From Adiantum capillus-veneris (lineage: Eukaryota; Streptophyta; Polypodiopsida; Polypodiales; Pteridaceae), in assembly GCA_014529385.2 (NCBI GenBank), contig CM043950.1:153692445-153756444 (forward strand): 64,000 nucleotides of DNA, read 5' to 3'. Positions 25,501 through 34,721 of the stretch are shown piece after piece (positions within the stretch are counted from its first letter, which is position 1; each line of letters starts with the position of its first letter). The position numbers and the translations under genes were made by a program. The notes beneath the pieces were generated by a model. The model was not told the DNA's origin. It made no database searches and saw only the letters and a program-made list of their open reading frames with translations.

Positions 25501-28500
25501 CATATGCGTGCAATATGTCCTCCCATCGTCAAATTCGTGCGTTTCGTATGTCCATCTGTTTCTAGATGTTCTGAGGATGACATGCACAGCTTAATGTCCA
25601 ACTTCTTGAAAACTGTTTGCCAACAGTGTGCAGTGAACTTAATATCACGATCACTAACAATCTTATCTAGCAAACCATAAAGTTGATATAAATGTTCCTC
25701 GAAGAGTTAGCGAACTCACGGCTCTTCAGTGTGGTACAAGTAGATATGAAGGCTGCCATGCTTGTGAGATGGTTGACCCTGATCTCTACTCGTACGAGAT
25801 AATCAAATAACAAAGTCCATCGCAATGCTATTTCATTTTAGATCTGAAATTCGCAATGGATGTTGGACTCCTGTGCATTTTTGACGCTCAGCCTTATTAA
25901 GCTGGCACTGCACACATTTGCACATAACTCTTCGACAAAGCTTTCAACTGCAGGCAATCAAAATACCGGCTGACTAAGGCCAAAGTTTTGTGTATGTCAG
26001 GGTGTCCCGCACTATGTGCATTGTGACACACATGTAAAATCTGTCGGAGGTTATCCTGATCATTGGGCGCACACACTCTGCCTTGTCTGGAAAGTATTCT
26101 ATCGTGAATGGAATACTTTTCTACTATCTTTCCCTCTGTAGCTAGCCATCAGGCATCTGGATCGCCATAGCTCCCCTAGCTATTTAATCCCTCTTGAACT
26201 CGCTGCCAAATCCCTCCAAAGTGAGAATAGTTTTCCCCCTCTTGTCTTGCCTTTGCAGCGTTGCACACCTTTACAAGGCCTTTCTCTTAGCTTAATTCTG
26301 TGTCAAAGTATAAAGGCCTTCCTTGTAGCTGCTTATGGTGACGACGGGTTCATGTTTGAGGCAAGGCTTAGCCCGCTTGAGTACTTACTATGCATCACTA
26401 TTGGAACACTAGCTAATATATTTTACTAGAGTAGAGCAATCAGCCTATATAATACTTCAAAAGATATCACCTTGGCAGTCTCTCACCTCAAATTCAAGGC
26501 CCTTGGAGCCGCTTACAGTAAGGATGAGTCCTTGTTTGCCAATTTTGTTGACAAGATCTGTTTTCTGTGCCTCATCTCTTACGAGAATAACTTGTTGGGC
26601 TCCAAACCTGTGCCCTTGGTTGCTTGAGTTTTTGTTTGTCTTGCAAATTTCCTTTGCAAGATCTTGTCCGTCTGCTTTCAGCAATACTGGGAGTTGTCCC
26701 CACACCAAGCTTGTTTCGGGCTCCAGTTTATCAATAGAGTGTGGAAAGAAGTAATAAATAAGTTCCACAATGCTGTTGGCCATGTTTACGACACCCACAT
26801 GTGTTCTGAAGTTATGACTTAGGTGGAAAAATGCAGGAGAAAATTCTTTAGTTTTCTTTCTCGCACCAGAATCAGCATTTGTAGGAGCAGCAATTGTGAA
26901 GTCTGTGTAGAATAGGCTCCGAGCTTCTGAGAAGCGGAAGTTAACACCTCGAGCTATAGTTTGTGCTGTATCTCCAGCAAAAATGTATCCTTCATGTGGA
27001 TCAGAACAAAGGAAACTAAAAAGAGAAATCTGTGCCGGTGTGAAGTCCTGAACTTCATCAATATAAACATAGTCAATTATATCTCCTTGGTATTCTCCAG
27101 CAGAGAGTCGTTTATACACATTTTTAACATAGTCTGCCATGTCGTAATCATTTCTCTGCATCTTCAGCTTCTCATACTGTAGAAAAAGCACGTATATCAT
27201 TCCTTTTTGTTCCAAAGTGAGTTGTTGTCCTTTGCGAGCAGAAGAAAGATACATTTCCTTGTCGAGGAAACCTTGTGCAGTTTTCACAGCTTGAATGCTG
27301 CCTTTAATGACTGATGCAATTTCTGTATATACAGTGCATGAATCAAACTTTCTGGTCAGAGTATGGTCCATGTGTGGCCAATAATCAGAGTCAAATTGCT
27401 TGTAGTCCACCTCTCTTCTTTCCAAAGAATTCTTTTTAGTACGTTCGAATGGGGAATTCAATATACTGTTACCCAGCATTAACAAGAATCTCCTGAAAGT
27501 TAAGAACATTGGAAAGTATGTCTCTGGGATATTTATAAAACTGTCTGGCAAAAGTCCAAGTATTTTATCCTCATCTTCATTATCAAGTACTAAATCATGG
27601 TGGGATTCTCCGGGCAATGGGAGCTCTCCTTCTGCAGACAGGATGCTGAAACAAAAGTAGTAGTTTCTTGTTAAAATACTAGATTGACAGCATTTGTAGT
27701 TCTCCAGTACTATATGAACTCTCGTGTTCAATCTAGGATAGTGGGTTCTTGGAGAGAAAATAACATAAAGTCCTTTATTTAAACAATGATACATAAAATA
27801 TTAATCTGTACCTTTGAATTTGAGAGATTTGCTTCTTAATTGCAGCACATAGAAGAGGACTGAGTGTGACAAGGATTTGTTTGATGTGCCGATTAGCACT
27901 TCTTGGATTCTCAAGCACTCTTTGTGGAATTTCAGAAATTTTATTGAATCCATGTTGAGAAATGTGACTTTGCTGTTCTCTTTGTATGAGTTTTGTCACT
28001 AGGACTGTTGTTTTGCCAGTACCAGATCGGCCTAATATAAAGCAGCTTGATGGGTACTTGATTATGAGAGATTCTTCTTCATTCACTTCAAAAGGAAGGT
28101 CTAGCTCAACTCCACCTGTAGCTGTCAGAAGGTTTTTTGCAATGCCTGATGACATCGCATAGAATTTCATCAATAGAAGACTTTCACTGACAGTAGACCT
28201 CTCAGTTAATAAATCGGATTTCTCAGAGTGGTGATTCTGTGCACATTTGTCATGGGGTTTTAGCCAAACAAAATCAGCACTTTTCTTCCATGTTGCTGGT
28301 CGCATCAAAGTGTCATCCCTGTACAAAAATACAAAAGATTGATGTGGGATATTCAATATTTGTTCTGGATCCAATTAGTTGATGAGACTAGGAGTTTACA
28401 ATTTTCTACTGTAGAAGATCAACTGGAGTGCAGATTCTAATTCTGAATAAAGAGATTTAAAGCTGGCAGTGGAAATTCAAACCTCACCCGACTGATTGCT

Positions 28501-31335
28501 GTTTGATATGATTGGTGGTGAAGGCAGCACCTTTCAAAATAGCCTGCTAGGCGTTGAGACTAATTCTAATAGTGTGACCTATTCAGGTTCTGACCTTCTA
28601 TTTGGGATGCAAGGGCTCTGTGCAAGGAAATTGTCAGTTTTAATTAGCAAGATTGTCATAGGTTAGTTTTTCATAAGCATAAGCTATGCTCGGTTGTGTG
28701 AGTGATAGTAGCTTATCCAGCAGACAAGCTAGAAATAACCTTTATTTTCAGGTTGGAAAGGTGGAAGCTCCCTTTAGAGTCCCAAAGAATCAAAAACTTC
28801 AAAGTAGGCAGTTGGGGCTGGAACCCTCACCCAACTTATTGAAAGGGATGGGTGTTGAAGACTGCAACCTTCAAAATAACCTCAATGCAGAGACTGAGCA
28901 TTTCAGGTTCTGAACTTCCTATTTGGAAGGCAAGAGCTATATGCATTAAATTACCAGTTTAAGTAGCAAGATTCTAGCTGGTTGGTTTCCATAAGCCTAA
29001 ACTATGCCTGGTTGTGCGACTAATGGTCGCTTATCTAGTGGACAAGCTAGAATGAGCCCTTATTTTGAATTTGGAAAGGTCGAAACTCCCTTCCAAGTCC
29101 AAATACTGAATCAGCCAAACCTTGTGAGTCTAGACGCCTGCTGAAGCATTCGGTGTAGAATGACGTTTTTTCAATATGTTGGCTTCCATCTTTCAAGAAC
29201 CCAACATTTGCAAAGTTGCCATTTGTGGTTCCAGACTAGTTGAACAATTGCATTCCAAGCCTTGGCCAAAGATGATCGTTGAAAAGGCAGTTGCAAATCA
29301 AGTGAGACCTTTGTAAATGTGATTGTAGACATTTTATACATAGTCAAGGGAATTATTTGTTTTTAAGAAGAGAAAAAGTTTCTTTGTAGAGACAGTCCAA
29401 ACATCTTACCAGGTTAAATGTCGTGTTTTGCATCTTTCTATGTATTCTTCGGAGTAGACACTGAATGCATTCTGTAGGCGTCTCACATATATGGATAGCT
29501 TTGAGGAGTCTATTACATCCCAGACTTTGATTACCTGTTGTACTAGTGAGTCTCTTTCCACATCAATGCTCCAAATAAGACAAAGGTCTGCCACCATGTG
29601 CACCTCGACAAGGCCTTCTAGTTCTTCTACTACTCTCTTATAACGTGAAGCATGATGGCCTAATGCTAAGCGGCGAATCTTATACAGGATTCTGTGCCTT
29701 TTGTCCAAAGAGCTTATCTTTAGAAATGCATTTTTGAAGTCATTACTGAAGAGAACCTGCAAGTTGGTAGCCACACCAAAATAGCGAGTTTCAAGGCATC
29801 AAATGTATTGTAGCTATTAAATTGAATTGAAATCTAAAAGATTGATGTTATTAACAAAAGTTTGCAGGATCACGAACCCTTTATTGTCTACATGCTCTTG
29901 ATTATTTGCAAATTGCTCCTGCAGTCCTAATGTTCCAGGTAAAAGCTACCCATAAAACCAGGAGCCCTTTATGAGCCCTACTTGCTCTAAATTCTATAAA
30001 AAAGGTCTACTGATTTAAAGTTCACTAAATCATGAGCCAATTATTGCCTACTTGCTCTTAGTTATACTAAGAGAGTTTACTGAAGAGGATTGCACTTCTC
30101 TCTCCTTCTGGTATCATCAGACTATACTTTACATTAGGGCTGAAGCTATTGGGGAAAACTCTGGAGGACTAAGCCCATGAGATGTGGGGGATGCTCAACA
30201 AATCCTTAATAAACTGAAAGATGCGTTATTTCAGTTTTTTTATGTTTTGGCCATTGGCCTTTGTAATTGTCTACGGCCGTCATATGTAAGAGTGTTCACT
30301 TCCCCTCGGGGAGTAGACACAATTGTGGGCACTCCAAGAAGGGGTCAAGTATTATAATTTCAGCTATTTTTTACTTCAAAAGAAAAGAGAAGGAGAGAGA
30401 GAAAGAGAGAGAAACCGTTGGGTTTCGTTTGATTCCCAAGCTGTGCAGCAGTCTTTCATGACTCTCTCATAGTCACTACTTAAGCTTTTGATGAGATTTT
30501 TGTATGAAATTGCAAACGACATGGATACATGCTTAGATTAAAAGGCAGGCATTTTATTATTTTAGCATTTGTTATGCAGCCTGCAATCAAACATAAGTAG
30601 GTGCTTCTCTTTTCTAGTTTGAGATACAAAATCCTGCAGGTTGCATGCTCTCGTCATGTGTCAAGCATGCGAAATACTGAAAACTCACCTTCCACAACAT
30701 GTTGGAGAAGAAAGCAGAGCCCATTTGTAAAAGATCTAAATGTTCACCCAGATTTCTTTTGGCTTTGATGACAGCATTGGCGAGTTTGTCATCATTTACT
30801 CTTTTGAATAGCCCTCTATGAATGACGTCCTGTAGGAGGAGAGTCCAGACATTTTGAGTTGCTGATAAGGTTTTATTGCATCCCACTATCCATAGGCAAT
30901 ATCTGTTCACAGCAGCAATCAGTGTTGGGAAGGACCAGTTTACATGAAAGAAGTATGCATTCAGTCAAATTTTTTTGCTTGATAGTTGTGTTCTTTAGCT
31001 GTTTTCTATTACAATCTCCAAATATTTCGGAAGTCGTGACTTCTGTTATGGCCGTGGCAGCAAGGGTGTTGAATAGCAAATCTACTCCAAACCCCCCAAG
31101 AGAGAGACAAAACGACGTACATGTGTGTGTCCTCTGGATATTCAGCAAAAAAGACCAAAGTACTGAAAATAAACCTTCTACAAGACAAAATAGACTGACA
31201 TGGGTGTGTGTGTATGTGTGTATATGTATGAGGGCTGAAGGGGATGGAGCTCTAACTCTAATGGATGTGGAACTATATGCATGGGAGAGTACAACTATGA
31301 TATGTAAAGTGCTAGATACCTCCATTCAGTATCGA

Positions 31336-31377
<42 letters not shown>

Positions 31378-34300
31378 TGCACGTGTAATTGCCACATTTA
31401 ATCTCCTATAGTCTTTCAAAAAGCCAATTACTCCATGCTTATTTGATCTGACAGTTGAAATGATAATGATATCCTTCTCCTGCCCTTGAAAGCCATCAAT
31501 CGAGTTTACATCCACAATCAAGGGTTCTGTTCTCTGCTTCAAAAAGCATTGTCTCAGAAGATCTTTTTGACTGGAATATGGAGTGATGATACCCACGGTG
31601 AGGTTCCCGGTTTTCTTCTCTAAGCAGGCTGAAAGCGAAATATGCGCCACATGAGAGAGCATGTATAATTCAGGACTTAAGCCTCTGAATACTCCAGGCT
31701 AATCATGTTTACCTTGCCTCAGTGTTCTTATGAGAGCCACGATGACTGATGCTTCAACCCAGTTCTTTTTACTTCTTCCGTCATCCCCAGTTTGTTCACT
31801 CCCATCACTTACATCCAGAAAGGCATATGGTCCATACAGCAGCTCCTCATGCACCTTGTATGCATCGCCTGTTACATTGTCGCCATCATGTAGGTGGCTC
31901 TGATAGAATTGTGAACTGGGGAACAAAGATATAGCAGGATGCATGCGATACTGTATATTAAGCAGGTGACAAGGGTGCTCCAGGGACATCATCCTCTCAA
32001 ATAAGCTTCTTCCGTATGCACATTCTGTGGAAGACTGGATTGGGACATGAAGAGCATCATCTATTATCATTATTTGCTTAATATTCAAAACCTTAGTATA
32101 CATGTTCGGGAAAACTTACCAAAATACCCCTGAAATTTGTGGAAATTGCCAAAATACCCTTGTACCAATTTTGGATGCATTTCCCCAATTTTCGCATAGT
32201 TTATTCTTTTTCACCTTAGAGGTCTATGTTTTAGGTGTGTCATAAAAAAAAAAATCACTAATGAGCTTACAAATAGAGACATTTCTGTGTACAAATAATG
32301 AGCCATTTGATCTTGGGAGCCCACAATACCATCGAACATTTTAGCTCTATCATCTTTTATTGACAGATTCCAATCTTTCTATGAAGGGCTGCAAAAAACA
32401 AACGTCTTCGGAGATGTTTGTGAGATTAACAGGGGTAATTTATGGAAAAATATGAGGGGTGGGGTAATATTGGGAAAATTTGAAATTTGAGGTCCAGGGG
32501 TAATTTGGTAATTTTCCCTTTTCTTTTTTTCTTAAAGACCTTTGGGCTACTCTTGTTGTAGAACAAAAGGAGGAAGACAGGCATGCTGTAAGTCAGGATC
32601 AAGAATTACCTTGCTTATCACAGTGGCTGGCAATTGCTGGTGGTCTCCCACCAGAATAGCATGATTTAGTCCCGGCAAGCGGGTGACTATTGCTGTCTCT
32701 GCCTCCACTAGTTGTGCAGCTTCATCAATGATAAGACATTTAAATGGAGCTGCTTGTTTTACACAATTTCTACCTGCTGTGGAGACCGTACAAAATATCA
32801 GAGAAGAGTTCTCCATACAGAGATTCTCTATGGATTCATCCGAGCAAAAGTCCTGATGAGTAGCAGCAATGCCTCTCTTGAGTTCATCCTTAAGAAGCAG
32901 TAATGCCTGTCCTCTGAACTCTTTCTCACATCTTAAGAGCTCTGCTGCCTGTTTGGCAGTTCTCGAAAACAATTTAGCCTGCTGAGCAGGTAAGTCCTCT
33001 GCTAGGGCTTTGCTATGCTCTTCAAGAGTCTTCACTAGCTCTTCCAGTTTTGTACTGGGAGTGGTAGGGATGGTTTGGGAACTTCCAGGTTTGGTCTCCC
33101 CCTCGACAGCATGACAATCAACTTCAGTGTCATCGAGTTCAGTTAAACTCGTTGCAGCTTCATTCCAACCTTTGCTGGCCTTTTTTATGCGCTTCACTCT
33201 CTTTGGTAAGTATATTGCCTTAAGAGGACCCTCCACAGGAAGCTTGTCCTCAGTTCCAGCGAGAATAACGTCTGTTTTGTTCAAAACCTTGTAATCGCTC
33301 GCTGTATTGGACTCGCAAAACTCTCCAAATTGCTTTTTTTCATGCGGCTGAAGCATCTCCATGTAGCGGAGTGCCACTGTGGCAATGGCTGTGTTTGTGG
33401 GACAGACTGCAAGGCACCGCATGCGAGTGCCAGTCGCAACAGAGAGTAGCGCAACGATTGTTGATGTTTTTCCAGTACCCGGCGGTCCTTGGATCATCCT
33501 GACTCCTGGATTCCTTCCAGCTTTCACATCAGAAAGAACTTTCACTACCGCATCTGCTTGTGAATCATTGAGATGCAGGAGTGAACAATAGGTCAAAATA
33601 TTGTCCTTCAAGACATTTTCGTCTGCTGTAGCAGCATTGTGCTCTAGTAAGAGCTGATGAAACAAGGATAAACCACGGGAACCTTTTAGTCAGTACAAAT
33701 CACTTACTCAAAGGCCCTCTATAACCTTCCCTACAGCATATGATGTAGTTGAGAGAAGTACCCAATTTTTACCTGGGCACTAGGATGATGTTGCAGCGTC
33801 TCTCTTATGATTGGATAATTGTTTTCGTCTCCATCGCTGTAATGCAGTGCCTTCCACATTCTGCAAGGTGTAGCTAAGCCAACCAAGTAAACTGCATACC
33901 ATGTCTTCTCAACATCCATAAGCTCCGCATAGACAGCGTCATCAATAGTACTCTTGACTAAAATACGGTGTACTAAGCATGAAGAGCTACTTTCTGTCTC
34001 TTGCTCCTCCTCTTTTTCGACATGCTTGATGAATGCCATGAGACTCCACTCACTGAGTTGGTCCCCACAAGAGCCAGGACACTTTGGAGTTAAGAGCAAA
34101 AGATCCTTGGGTTTGAATTTGAATTGTTTCCCATCTTTGCTAGGCATGTCCTTCCAATGGAGATATAATTTGAGCTCAATGAAACGTTTAGCATCTTCGT
34201 GTTTCTGTGGATTGTTGTCTTCGCAGATATCCAAGATTGAAGCATAGGGTGCTTCATCTATATCCGTTAGAGATTTCTGAAGCTGAGATCTCAATTCCTC

Positions 34301-34645
34301 AACAAGAGGCCACTTGAAAGAGTCGAAGTACTCGGTGAGAGTATCGAAGCTCTTTGGTATTATACTCATCTGGCATTAGTACAATTCAATAATTACGTGT
34401 GACTGCATTTGCATTCACAGCAAATTATGTGGACCGTGCATTTGCATTTGAAGTGAAATTTAATGATTTGCATTTAAGCGAAATCTCTGGTCTTGATATA
34501 ATTCCAAAAATTACATGTGGGTGCTTTTGCATTTAAAGCGAAACAAAACTGTGGAAAACGTTGGTAATTAATATCCCCTTAGTAGTTATAAATAGATTAA
34601 ACAGTGATCAAGCATAGAGAGACATACTTAGCATTTAAGTAAATC

Positions 34646-34721
<76 letters not shown>

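Larger units (their letters stand above)
2893..26486 (-). other. Intron 9 of the dual-helicase gene (23.6 kb, transposon-filled)
   Basis: Donor GAG|GTGAGA at 26486-26481 and acceptor TAATGCAG| at 2895-2893; both flanking exons are in phase 0 and the joined protein reads through a conserved helicase motif. Its content is at least seven retroelement pieces (listed separately) plus old repeats. Stretches 2893-4290 and 26110-26486 have no element I could name. Confidence 0.85.
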
